Shown: positions 1 through 7,318, counted from the stretch's first letter. The stretch: 12,646 bases of DNA from a bacterium (GCA_009773075.1 WOUX01000026.1:1-12646), one strand, 5' to 3'. The notes: a model not told the origin generated them from the letters alone. Translations and numbers: made by a program.

Positions 1-669
1 GTGAGGGTTGGAGACAGGGTATCCCTGTATCCTGGGGTATATATTGGTGACGATGTACACATTGGTGAAGATACTGTAGTCTATGCAAATACCTCTATCC
101 GTGAAGGATGCAAAATTGGCAAAAGAGTTATAATCCATTGCGGGACTGTTATTGGTAGTGATGGTTTTGGCTTTGCCAAAGATGGGAAGGTGTACCACAA
201 GATTCCCCAGGTTGGTATAGTCCAGATTGATGATGATGTGGAAATCGGTGCCAACAATGCCATCGATCGTGCAGCCCTGGGGAAAACCTGGATTAAAAGG
301 GGGGTTAAAACCGATAATCTGGTACAAATTGGTCATAATGTAATTATTGGAGAGGATACAATTATAGTTGCCCAGGTGGCTATAGCAGGAAGTGCAGAAA
401 TAGGCAATAATGTTGTTTTAGCCGGTCAGGTTGGTGTAGGGGGTCATCTGAAAGTAGGGGATAATGTTACGGTTGGAGGGCGGTCTGGCATTACTAAAGA
501 TATAGCACCAAACCAGATTGTTTCAGGCATTCCAGCAATCCCTCATAAAGAGTGGTTAAAGTCCCAGGTATGTATTACCAAGTTGCCGAAAATGAGGAAG
601 TCTTTAAAAGAGTTAGAATCAAAGGTAGAAAAGATAGAGAAAAAAATCAAATCTGAACTGGAGGGATAA
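1..669 (+). CDS. lpxD: LpxD, UDP-3-O-(3-hydroxyacyl)glucosamine N-acyltransferase, 5'-truncated by window edge
   Basis: This is the C-terminal part of LpxD, the third Raetz-pathway enzyme, which N-acylates UDP-3-O-acyl-glucosamine from 3-hydroxyacyl-ACP in the cytoplasm. The 222 visible residues are mostly left-handed beta-helix hexapeptide repeats (IGDDVH, IGEDTV, IGEDTI). The LpxD-specific stretch IGSDGFGFAKDG (residues 51-62) is followed by HKIPQVG (66-72). The expected catalytic His lies in NLVQIGHNVIIG (His112 in window numbering). A charged C-terminal helix (KELESKVEKIEKKIKS) matches the family's acyl-carrier-binding tail. Full-length LpxD has about 340 residues, so the N-terminal uridine-binding domain lies upstream. 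The GTG at position 1 is an internal Val codon, not the start. The stop is followed one base later by fabZ. Confidence 0.95.
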   Translation: MRVGDRVSLYPGVYIGDDVHIGEDTVVYANTSIREGCKIGKRVIIHCGTVIGSDGFGFAKDGKVYHKIPQVGIVQIDDDVEIGANNAIDRAALGKTWIKRGVKTDNLVQIGHNVIIGEDTIIVAQVAIAGSAEIGNNVVLAGQVGVGGHLKVGDNVTVGGRSGITKDIAPNQIVSGIPAIPHKEWLKSQVCITKLPKMRKSLKELESKVEKIEKKIKSELEG

Positions 670-670
670 A

Positions 671-1108
671 ATGTTAGACATTATAGGTATTATGAAGGTT
701 TTGCCCCATAGGTACCCCTTTCTTTTAATTGATAGGATATTAGAAATGGATAACGGAAAAAGGATTGTAGGCATGAAAAATGTTACTTTTAATGAACCCT
801 TTTTCCAAGGGCATTTTCCTGATTACCCTATTATGCCTGGAGTTTTGTTAATTGAGGCAATGGCTCAGGCCGGGGGGGTCCTGGCTTTTTTGAGTTATGA
901 ACCTGAAAGGGTTAAGGATAAGAATTTTTACTTTTCCAGCATAGATAAAGTTAAATTTAGGAAACCTGTATTGCCAGGTGACCAAGTAAGGTTTGAAGTA
1001 GAGGTAATTAAACATAGGAGTTTCCTGTGGAGATTTAGTGGCAAGGCGTTCGTTGGGGAATCTTTGGTTGCTGAAGGCGAATTGCAAGGCATAATATCTA
1101 ATAAGTAA
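671..1108 (+). CDS. fabZ: FabZ, 3-hydroxyacyl-ACP dehydratase
   Basis: FabZ dehydrates 3-hydroxyacyl-ACP in fatty acid synthesis and so competes with LpxA and LpxD for the same acyl donors, which explains its place between them. The 145-residue length is normal for the family. The hot-dog fold signature is complete: LPHRYPFLLIDR (11-22), then FFQGHFPDYPIMPGVLLIEAMAQ (44-66) with catalytic His48 and Glu62. The ATG start at 671 lies one base after the lpxD stop, and the Shine-Dalgarno GGAGGG (660-665) overlaps the end of lpxD, so the two are probably translationally coupled. Nothing is unusual in the protein. Confidence 0.96.
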   Translation: MLDIIGIMKVLPHRYPFLLIDRILEMDNGKRIVGMKNVTFNEPFFQGHFPDYPIMPGVLLIEAMAQAGGVLAFLSYEPERVKDKNFYFSSIDKVKFRKPVLPGDQVRFEVEVIKHRSFLWRFSGKAFVGESLVAEGELQGIISNK

Positions 1109-1157
1109 TAATAAAGGGATCATCTCCAAATTAGTTGATCGATGATAAGTGAGATTT

Positions 1158-1170
1158 GGGGTCTGACCCC
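1158..1170. repeat. 13-nt palindrome GGGGTCTGACCCC upstream of lpxA
   Basis: The arms GGGGTC (1158-1163) and GACCCC (1165-1170) are perfect inverted repeats around a single T. It sits in the 86-nt gap between fabZ and lpxA, a few bases before the lpxA Shine-Dalgarno (GAGGAG, 1178-1183). Its compact, G/C-rich form in an A/T-rich gap resembles dispersed palindromic intergenic repeats, but only one copy is visible. A role in lpxA translation is possible, and there is no T-run to make it a terminator. Confidence 0.55.
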
Positions 1171-1194
1171 GCATTCCGAGGAGAATTTTTAAAA

Positions 1195-1965
1195 ATGATA
1201 CATCCAACAGCGATTGTTCATCCAAAGGCAGAGTTAGATGAAGGGGTGGAAATAGGACCATATTCTATAATAGCCGAGAATGTCAAGATTGGTAAGGATA
1301 CAAATGTAAGCTCTCATGTAACAATAGAAAAATTTACACAGATAGGGGAGCGGTGTCATATATATCAATTTGTGTCCATTGGAACCCCTCCGCAGGATTT
1401 GAAGTTTAAAGGGGAAAAATCTGATTTGATCATTGGCGACGATAATACTATCAGAGAGTTTGTAACCATAAATAGGGCATCCTCCCATGGTGGAGGGGTA
1501 ACAACATTAGGGAACAATAACTTTCTTATGGCATATTGCCACATAGCCCATGACTGTAAAATAGGAAGCAATATCATAATGGCCAATGCCGCTACCCTTG
1601 CTGGGCACATTGAAATAGAAGACTTTGCGATTATTGGTGGATTAGTTGCCATCCATCAGTTTGTTAGGGTTGGGGCTTATTCCATTATTGGGGGGGCCTC
1701 AGCGGTTTCTAAGAATGTCCCCCCCTACGTTATGGCTGTGGGCAATAGGGCTAGATTATTTGGCCTGAATATTACAGGGCTTAAGAGAAACAATTTTCCC
1801 GAAGCCACAATAAACAACCTTAAAAAGGCCTACAAGATTATATTTAGATCAGGCATGACCCTAAATAATGCATTAGAGAAAGTGAAGCGTGAACTTCCTG
1901 ATTCAGAAGAGGTTAACAATCTTGTAGGGTTTATCCAAAAATCTGAAAGAGGTATCTGTAGATAA
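1195..1965 (+). CDS. lpxA: LpxA, UDP-GlcNAc (or UDP-GlcNAc3N) O/N-acyltransferase
   Basis: LpxA starts lipid A synthesis by moving a 3-hydroxyacyl chain from ACP to position 3 of UDP-GlcNAc, or to the 3-amino group of UDP-GlcNAc3N in organisms with GnnA/GnnB. The 256 residues match the usual 255-265. Visible features are MIHPTAIVHPKAEL at the N-terminus, hexapeptide beta-helix repeats, IGTPPQDLKFKGE, and the catalytic segment CHIAHDC with His119 (equivalent to E. coli His125). AIHQFVRVGAYSIIGG follows; its last Gly (Gly167) aligns with the E. coli ruler residue Gly173, so a long acyl chain is plausible. The ATG at 1195 is chosen over the TTG at 1156 because the protein then begins exactly like its family and GAGGAG lies 11 nt upstream. 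Its stop overlaps the lpxI start (TAATG). Confidence 0.96.
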   Translation: MIHPTAIVHPKAELDEGVEIGPYSIIAENVKIGKDTNVSSHVTIEKFTQIGERCHIYQFVSIGTPPQDLKFKGEKSDLIIGDDNTIREFVTINRASSHGGGVTTLGNNNFLMAYCHIAHDCKIGSNIIMANAATLAGHIEIEDFAIIGGLVAIHQFVRVGAYSIIGGASAVSKNVPPYVMAVGNRARLFGLNITGLKRNNFPEATINNLKKAYKIIFRSGMTLNNALEKVKRELPDSEEVNNLVGFIQKSERGICR

Positions 1966-2765
1966 TGGAAAAGATCGGCTTAATTGCTGGAAACGGTAAA
2001 CTACCCATTGTATTTGCCCAGGTTTTAGCGCAAAAGAATTTAAAAGTGACAGCTGTTGCTCATAGAGGAGAGACTCTTGATAGCCTTGAAAAATACGTTG
2101 ACAGAATCTTCTGGATTGATGTGGGACAACTTCAAAGGTTAATCGAAATATTTAAGAAGGAACAGATCAGTAATGTAATAATGGTTGGGGGGGTGACTAA
2201 AGCATCGATGTTTTCTGGGATAAAACCTGATGCCAAGGCAATATCCCTTCTATCAAAATTGGCGCATAAGAAAGATGATTTATTATTGCGTTCTTTTGCA
2301 AAAGTATTAGAAAAAGAAGGGATAAATGTTCAGAGCTCTACCCGTTACCTCCCTTCGATTTTAGCCCAAAAAGGGGTGTTTACAAAAGGGGTACCAACCA
2401 AGGATCAATACAAGGATATAAGATTTGGCTGGGATATTGCAAAGGGTATTGGTAAGCTGGATATTGGGCAAACCGTTGTTGTGAAAGATCAAGTAATCTT
2501 AGCGGTTGAAGCTATAGAGGGTACTGATGAGACTATCAAGCGGGGAGGGAGGTTAGGAAATGGACAGGTAGTAGTTGTAAAAGTAAGCAAGCCTCATCAG
2601 GATATGCGTTTTGACATCCCGGTAGTTGGAATGGAAACAATCCATTCTCTAAAGGAGGTAAGAGGTTCAGTGCTGGCTATAGAAGCCGGCAACACAATTA
2701 TCATGGAGAAGGAGGAAATGGTTAGGTTTGCTGACGAGGAAGGCATTTCAATTGTAGCAATCTAA
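1965..2765 (+). CDS. lpxI: LpxI, UDP-2,3-diacylglucosamine pyrophosphatase (DUF1009 family)
   Basis: LpxI hydrolyses UDP-2,3-diacylglucosamine to lipid X and UMP. It is unrelated to LpxH and LpxG, which do the same step in other bacteria. The 266 residues show the family N-terminus GLIAGNGKLP (5-14), the central LPSILAQKGVFTKGVPTKDQ (129-148), then VKDQVILAVEAIEGTDETI (173-191), and MRFDIPVVGMETI (214-226), which carries the conserved acidic residue Asp217 of the C-terminal catalytic domain. The ATG shares one base with the lpxA stop codon (TAATG), so translation is almost certainly coupled. The position between lpxA and lpxB fits its place in the pathway. Confidence 0.94.
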   Translation: MEKIGLIAGNGKLPIVFAQVLAQKNLKVTAVAHRGETLDSLEKYVDRIFWIDVGQLQRLIEIFKKEQISNVIMVGGVTKASMFSGIKPDAKAISLLSKLAHKKDDLLLRSFAKVLEKEGINVQSSTRYLPSILAQKGVFTKGVPTKDQYKDIRFGWDIAKGIGKLDIGQTVVVKDQVILAVEAIEGTDETIKRGGRLGNGQVVVVKVSKPHQDMRFDIPVVGMETIHSLKEVRGSVLAIEAGNTIIMEKEEMVRFADEEGISIVAI

Positions 2766-2785
2766 CCTCAAATACTAGGGCAAAA

Positions 2786-3710
2786 ATGAAAAAGATAAGA
2801 GTTGGCGTAGTAGGGGTAGGGTATCTAGGCCAATATCATGCGGAAAAGTATTCAAAACTATCAGGGGTTAATTTAGTTGGGGTAGTTGACATTAATCATG
2901 CACGGGCATTAGAGATTGCCAATCGTTTTAATACAAGGGCTTTTTTTGACTACTCTGATCTTTTCGATGAAGTACAGGCAGTGAGTATTGCTGTTCCAAC
3001 CAAATTACATTACAGAGTTGCCAAGGATTTCTTTAGTAATGGTATAGATATTTTGCTTGAAAAACCTATTGCCACAACTGTTGCAGAAGCAGACACTTTA
3101 ATAGAGATGGCTGAGAAGAAAAATCTAATATTTCAGGTTGGACATTTAGAAAGATATAACTCGGCTATTGTTGCTATACAAGATGTTTTGAATAATCCTA
3201 TGTTTATTGAATCCCATAGATTGAGTTTCTTTACTGAAAGAGCTACCGATGTAGATGTGGTTCTAGATTTGATGATCCATGATCTCGATATCATATTGAG
3301 TATTGTTAATTCTGATATAGATACTATTGATGCTGTGGGTGTCCCTGTGATTTCTCCTAAAATAGACATAGCCAATGCTAGAATAACCTTTGTCAATGGT
3401 TGTGTAGCTAATATTACTGCCAGTCGGGTTTCAGAAAAGACTATGAGAAAGATTCGCATATTTCAACCAGATGCCTATATCTCCATAGATTTTCTCTCAA
3501 GAGAGGTTGATGTCTATAATAAGATTGAAAATGGAGAAGAAAATGGTGGTTTACCTAAAATTGTGGCTAGCAATGTGGAAATAAACGCAAGGGACTCTCT
3601 AGCCACCCTTGGTATCCGGTACAGATGCTAAAAGGGCGCTTTCTGTAGCCTTACGGATTCTGGAACAAATTGACCGGTTAAGGAGAATTTATGCTGATTC
3701 CTATGGTTAA
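2786..3710 (+). pseudogene. gnnA: GnnA-type UDP-GlcNAc 3-dehydrogenase (Gfo/Idh/MocA family), disrupted near the 3' end
   Basis: GnnA oxidises the 3-OH of UDP-GlcNAc with NAD+, making the ketone that GnnB aminates. The call rests on the fold plus its position between lpxI and lpxB. The N-terminal Rossmann motif is GVVGVGYLGQYHA (7-19). EKPIA (92-96), QVGHLERYN (117-125) and DLMIHDLDII (161-170) are classic Gfo/Idh/MocA motifs. The first frame runs to VEINARDSL and then ends with a short non-family tail at 3631. The next frame (from 3603) reads PPLVSGTDAKRALSVALRI and ends at 3710, which is the normal C-terminus of this family. About 15 residues (40-50 nt) that usually separate NARDSL from PLVSG are missing, so the lesion is an out-of-frame deletion near 3597-3608. 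The restored 3' end would overlap the gnnB start by 20 nt, as expected for coupled genes. An assembly error is the main alternative. Confidence 0.8.
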
Positions 3711-4840
3711 TCTCAAAGTTCAGTATGAAACAATGAAGGATGAAATTGACAGGGCTATTAAAGAAGTATTGAAGGATGGGAACTTCATTTTAGGCCCGTC
3801 AGTAGAAAAACTGGAGAAAGAAATTGCGTCTTACTTGGGGGCGAAATATGCCGTTGGTCTTGCCTCAGGTACTGATGCATTACACATGGCACTTCTCGCC
3901 TGTGGGGTAAGAAAAGGACAAGATGTCATTACTACCCCTTTTACCTTTGTTTCTACTGTAGAAACCATTGTTTCTATTTGTGGATATAGATCCTAGGACA
4001 TATAATATTGCCCCGGAAAAGATTGAAGAATTTATCGAGACAAAAACATCGTTTAATAAGAAAGAGGGGATATTAATAAATAAGGAAAATGGAAATCAGA
4101 TAAGGGCGATTCTACCCGTCCATCTTTATGGACAATCTGCTGATATTGAACATATTGTAAGCCTATGCAGTAAGTACAATCTTCTGCTTATAGAGGATTG
4201 TGCTCAGGCATTTGGGTCTGAATACAAAGGGAGAAAAGTGGGGACTTTTGGCGAGATTGGATGCCTCAGCTTCTTTCCCAGCAAGAACCTGGGTTGTTAC
4301 GGCGATGGAGGTATGATTATTACTGATAGTGAAGACCTGGCAGATAAGATTAGGATCCTGCGAAACCATGGAAGTAAGGTGAAGTACTATTATATTGAGA
4401 TGGGTTTCAATAGCAGGCTTGATGAGATCCAAGCAGCAATTCTAAGGGTGAAGTTAAGAAGGATAGATAAATTCAACGAATTGCGTCGAAAGAGCGCTAG
4501 CCTCTATAATGATTGCCTTAGGGGAGTAGACCTAATTACACCCTATGAGGATGAGCACGTTAAACACGTATATCACCAATATACGATTAGGATTAAAGAC
4601 AGGGATAGAGTGTCCAGGTGTCTTGGGGACGAAGGCATTGCTTCGGCTGTTTACTATCCTCTCCCACTTCATCAACAACCAGTGTTTAAGCGTTTAGGCT
4701 TCAATACAGGTGACCTGAAGAACAGTGAATCGGCGTCTCTTGAGGTATTGTCACTACCTATGTACCCCGAGTTGACAGAGGAGGAGATACAGAGAGTCTG
4801 TAAAACAATTAAAGATGCAATGTCAACTACCATCGGCTGA
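3691..4840 (+). pseudogene. gnnB: GnnB-type PLP aminotransferase (DegT/DnrJ/EryC1 family), disrupted by a frameshifting deletion
   Basis: GnnB transaminates UDP-3-keto-GlcNAc to UDP-GlcNAc3N with glutamate as donor. The first frame (3691-3996) carries MVNLKVQYETMKDEIDRA, GNFILGP and GLASGTDALHMAL, then DVITTPFTFVSTVETIVSI, and stops at 3994-3996. The adjacent frame resumes at 3977 with FVDIDPRTYNIAPEKIEEF and runs to the TGA at 4838-4840. It contains ILPVHLYGQ, the PLP-aspartate motif IEDCAQAFGS, and the catalytic lysine in FFPSKNLGCYGDGG (Lys codon 4283-4285). About six residues (roughly 17-20 nt) of the usual link between these segments are absent. A TTG at 3968 opens the second frame by chance and is not a real start. 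A strong Shine-Dalgarno (AGGAG, 3681-3685) precedes the ATG. A 15-20-residue insert (around FNKKEGILINKENGNQ) follows the PEKIEEF segment. The gene was recently functional, or the assembly has a small deletion. Confidence 0.8.
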
Positions 4841-4850
4841 AGCCGATGGT
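4829..4850. repeat. Perfect hairpin repeat covering the gnnB stop codon
   Basis: The arms accatcggct (4829-4838) and agccgatggt (4841-4850) are perfect 10-bp inverted repeats with a two-base spacer. The gnnB TGA (4838-4840) lies at the tip, so the repeat supplies both the stop and the last residues (TIG) of GnnB. It is not followed by a T-run, so it is a poor intrinsic terminator. It looks like the end of a dispersed palindromic repeat that inserted at the gene's 3' end, although only one copy is visible here. Confidence 0.7.
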
Positions 4851-4853
4851 TTG

Positions 4854-4931
4854 AGGGTTCAAGGAGTCAAGGGGGCAAGCGATCAGAGCTATAAATATTT
4901 TAAACACTTGAACCCTAGAACCCACGACTCC
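4854..4931. repeat. Intergenic inverted-repeat element between gnnB and lpxB
   Basis: The perfect 10-bp arms agggttcaag (4854-4863) and cttgaaccct (4907-4916) face each other across 43 nt. A second inverted pair, ggagtc (4863-4868) and gactcc (4926-4931), overlaps the left arm, so the element is imperfect or degenerate. The spacer contains TATAAATAT (4890-4898), which could serve as a -10 element, but no matching -35 is clear. With the adjacent hairpin it fills almost all of the 113-nt gap before lpxB, suggesting a short mobile-type repeat insertion inside the lipid A operon. Confidence 0.5.
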
Positions 4932-4953
4932 AGGGAGCCTTTTGGACGATAAA

Positions 4954-6123
4954 ATGGATAAGCCTTCAAAGAGAATTTTGGTAGTAGCAGGAGAGGCTTC
5001 TGCGGACCTTCATGGCTCTAATTTAATTAAGGCTATAAAGGAATTTAACCCCAATGTACATTTCTATGGTGTCGGGGGGCAGAGGATAAAGGAGGCAGGC
5101 GTTAGTGTCCTATTTGATTCCTCTGATATGGCGGTAGTTGGGGTTATGGAGGTCTTCTCCAAATTAAAGACGATTATAAAAGCATTTAGAGAGTTGAAAA
5201 AATCGCTGAAGGTAAACCGTCCAGACTTGGTAATTTTGATTGATTACCCTGATTTTAATCTTCACCTAGCGAAATTTGCCAAAAAAAGAGGTATTCCAGT
5301 TCTATACTATATTAGTCCACAGGTATGGGCATGGAGAAGGAGGAGAATAAAAAAAATCGCCAAACTGGTGGATAAACTGTTAGTAATTCTCCCTTTCGAA
5401 GCCTCTTTTTATGAAAAAGAAAGGATTGATGTTGAATTTGTGGGACATCCTTTGATTGATATTGCAAAACCGAAGTTTTCCAGAGAGACAGCCTTAGAAA
5501 GATTTAACCTTGACAGGGGTAAGATAACCATAGGGTTGTTTCCTGGAAGCAGAAATAGCGAGGTTAAACTTCTTCTGCCCGAAATGTTAAAAGCCGCTGA
5601 GATATTAAACAAGAGACTGGGGAACCTGCAGTTCGTATTGCCGGTTGCCTCTACTATAAATAAAATCCAAATAGAAAAAATCATCGGCAACACCTGTAAC
5701 AACGTAAGGGTCAATGTTATTACAGATAACAATTATGACGCTATAAATATATCCAGGGTAGTAATAGTGGCTTCCGGAACGGCTACTCTGGAAGCGGCCA
5801 TAATTAATTCTCCCATGGTTATCCTGTACAAAGTTTCTCCTTTGACGTATTTGATTGGTAAGTTGATGATAAAGGTTGAGAATATTGGACTGGTAAACTT
5901 GGTGGCACAGAGGAGAGTTGTATCTGAATTAATCCAGCATGATGTTACTCCAGAGCGAATAGCAGGTGAAGTCCTTAAAATCCTCGAAGATAGTGAGTTG
6001 TATTCCAAGATTAAAGATGAATTAACCTGGGTTAAGGAAAAACTGGGGGCCCCCGGAGCTTCTTTTAAGGCTGCCAGAATAGCCACAGGAATGATGGGAA
6101 TTGAGCCTTTACATTTGACATAG
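4954..6123 (+). CDS. lpxB: LpxB, lipid A disaccharide synthase (GT19)
   Basis: LpxB condenses lipid X with UDP-diacylglucosamine to form the beta-1,6 disaccharide of lipid A at the inner face of the inner membrane. The 389 residues match the family (about 380). Motifs in order are VAGEASADLHG (11-21), LVILIDYPDFN (92-102), YYISPQVWAWR (118-128), FVGHPL (162-167), GLFPGSRNSEV (194-204), VASGTATLEAA (272-282) and IGLVNLVAQRRVV (311-323). All match active LpxB enzymes, so the protein looks functional. The ATG at 4954 puts ILVVAGEASAD at its usual distance from the start. A TTG at 4942 is possible and would add four residues; the only purine-rich stretch (GGGAG, 4933-4937) fits either choice imperfectly. 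A repeat-rich 113-nt gap separates it from gnnB. Confidence 0.95.
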   Translation: MDKPSKRILVVAGEASADLHGSNLIKAIKEFNPNVHFYGVGGQRIKEAGVSVLFDSSDMAVVGVMEVFSKLKTIIKAFRELKKSLKVNRPDLVILIDYPDFNLHLAKFAKKRGIPVLYYISPQVWAWRRRRIKKIAKLVDKLLVILPFEASFYEKERIDVEFVGHPLIDIAKPKFSRETALERFNLDRGKITIGLFPGSRNSEVKLLLPEMLKAAEILNKRLGNLQFVLPVASTINKIQIEKIIGNTCNNVRVNVITDNNYDAINISRVVIVASGTATLEAAIINSPMVILYKVSPLTYLIGKLMIKVENIGLVNLVAQRRVVSELIQHDVTPERIAGEVLKILEDSELYSKIKDELTWVKEKLGAPGASFKAARIATGMMGIEPLHLT

Positions 6124-6154
6124 AGTAATTACCATGAAAATATAGTGATATTCG

Positions 6155-7318
6155 ATGAAAAAGACTATAAGTTTCTATCTAATCAAAGAGATTATGGGGC
6201 CTTTTTTTATTGGGCTTTTAATATTTACCTTCATTTTTTTAATGAATAGTATCTTACGATTAACCGAATTGGTGGTAAATAAAGGAGTAAAACTTATTGA
6301 CATTTCAAAGTTAATTCTATATGCCATGCCGTCCTTTCTTGTGTTTACCCTTCCCATGGCTCTGTTAATGGCGGTTTTAGCCGCCCTTGGAAGACTTTCT
6401 GGAGATAATGAGATTACTGCGATGAAGGTATCTGGAATAGGCATATACCAACTGGTTGCCCCGATAATGATTTTTTCTCTGGTTTGTTCGGCATTGACTT
6501 CCTTTGTGGCAGTTTATGCCCTTCCCTGGGGGAATAGCTCTACCAGTGAGTTGATCTTCAATATCGCCAGAAACAAGGTAAACATTGGTATAAAAGAGAG
6601 GACATTCAATAGTGACTTTAAGGGGTTGGTTCTTTATGTGAATGAAATAGCCGTCAGGGGTGAAAAACTAAAAGGAATTTTGGTTTCTGAAAAAGGAGAA
6701 ACCGGGGAACCCAATACTATTGTTGCCAGAGAGGGCTATCTAATCTCTGATCCAAAATCTCTCATTATTACACTTAGATTGATTGATGGGAAGATTCATA
6801 GAGCCAGTAAGGATTTGAATACATATCAAGAGATTGGTTTTAGTACTTACGATATAAATCTGGACTTAGGAACGATTATAAAAGAGCAAGGGAGCTTTAC
6901 CAAGGAATACAGTGAAATGTCAATTGGTGAACTGCAAAGAAAGATCGAAGAGTTAAGAAAAGAAAAAAAAAGTTTTTACCATCCCTTGCAGGTACTATAT
7001 GAAAAGTTCTCTCTCCCTTTTGCCTGTTTAGTATTTGGTTTAATTGCAATTCCATTAGGTATACAATCCAGACCATCCAGTAAATTTTGGGGATTTATAC
7101 TTAGCTTGGGAGTAATACTGACCTACTATGTTTTCCTTACATTTGGACAGATTTTAGCCAAGAATGGTGAGATTCCTCTCCCCATCGCATTATGGGCACC
7201 AAATATTTTCATTGGTATATTAGGAGTATACATGTTATACAAAACAGCCAATGATTTGCCCATTAATTTTATAGTGTGGATAGAACGTATTTTACGGAAA
7301 ATTGGATTAAAAACCTAA
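6155..7318 (+). CDS. lptF: LptF-type LPS transport permease subunit (YjgP/YjgQ family)
   Basis: LptF and LptG form the inner-membrane permease that, with the LptB ATPase, extracts LPS and passes it to LptC/LptA. The 387 residues have the family layout: three N-terminal membrane segments (about 12-34, 53-77, 98-121), a periplasmic beta-jellyroll (about 135-265), and three C-terminal membrane segments (about 284-303, 310-332, 343-363). Family motifs are LPMALLMAVLAALGRLSGDNEITAMKVSG (66-94) and FSLPFACLVFGLIAIPLGIQSR (285-306). The first matches LptF better than LptG, but the two are related and the assignment is not absolute. The ATG at 6155 lacks a strong Shine-Dalgarno. It follows lpxB by 31 nt and probably shares its transcript. 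No LptG partner is in the window. Confidence 0.88.
   Translation: MKKTISFYLIKEIMGPFFIGLLIFTFIFLMNSILRLTELVVNKGVKLIDISKLILYAMPSFLVFTLPMALLMAVLAALGRLSGDNEITAMKVSGIGIYQLVAPIMIFSLVCSALTSFVAVYALPWGNSSTSELIFNIARNKVNIGIKERTFNSDFKGLVLYVNEIAVRGEKLKGILVSEKGETGEPNTIVAREGYLISDPKSLIITLRLIDGKIHRASKDLNTYQEIGFSTYDINLDLGTIIKEQGSFTKEYSEMSIGELQRKIEELRKEKKSFYHPLQVLYEKFSLPFACLVFGLIAIPLGIQSRPSSKFWGFILSLGVILTYYVFLTFGQILAKNGEIPLPIALWAPNIFIGILGVYMLYKTANDLPINFIVWIERILRKIGLKT

Noticed and set aside
1..3. GTG at position 1 as the start of LpxD
   Set aside because: The reading frame is open from the first base and the N-terminal third of LpxD is missing, so this is an internal codon.
1156..1194. TTG at 1156 as the LpxA start, adding 13 residues
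   Set aside because: The added residues fall on the palindrome and the Shine-Dalgarno region and have no family match; the ATG at 1195 gives the normal LpxA N-terminus.
848..1261. Minus-strand open frame across fabZ and the lpxA start
   Set aside because: It lies opposite two clear genes, has no recognisable domain and is a shadow frame. The same applies to the other minus-strand frames in the window, such as 7464-7958.
3597..3996. Programmed ribosomal frameshifting in gnnA or gnnB
   Set aside because: No slippery heptamer is visible at either join, and family residues are missing, so a frame change alone would not restore the proteins.
3968..4840. A separate aminotransferase gene starting at TTG 3968
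   Set aside because: It lacks the N-terminal PLP-enzyme segment, which is present in the adjacent frame just upstream. It is the second half of broken gnnB.
4942..4953. TTG at 4942 as the LpxB start
   Set aside because: It adds only four residues with no family support. The ATG at 4954 gives the normal N-terminus, although the ribosome binding site does not decide it firmly.
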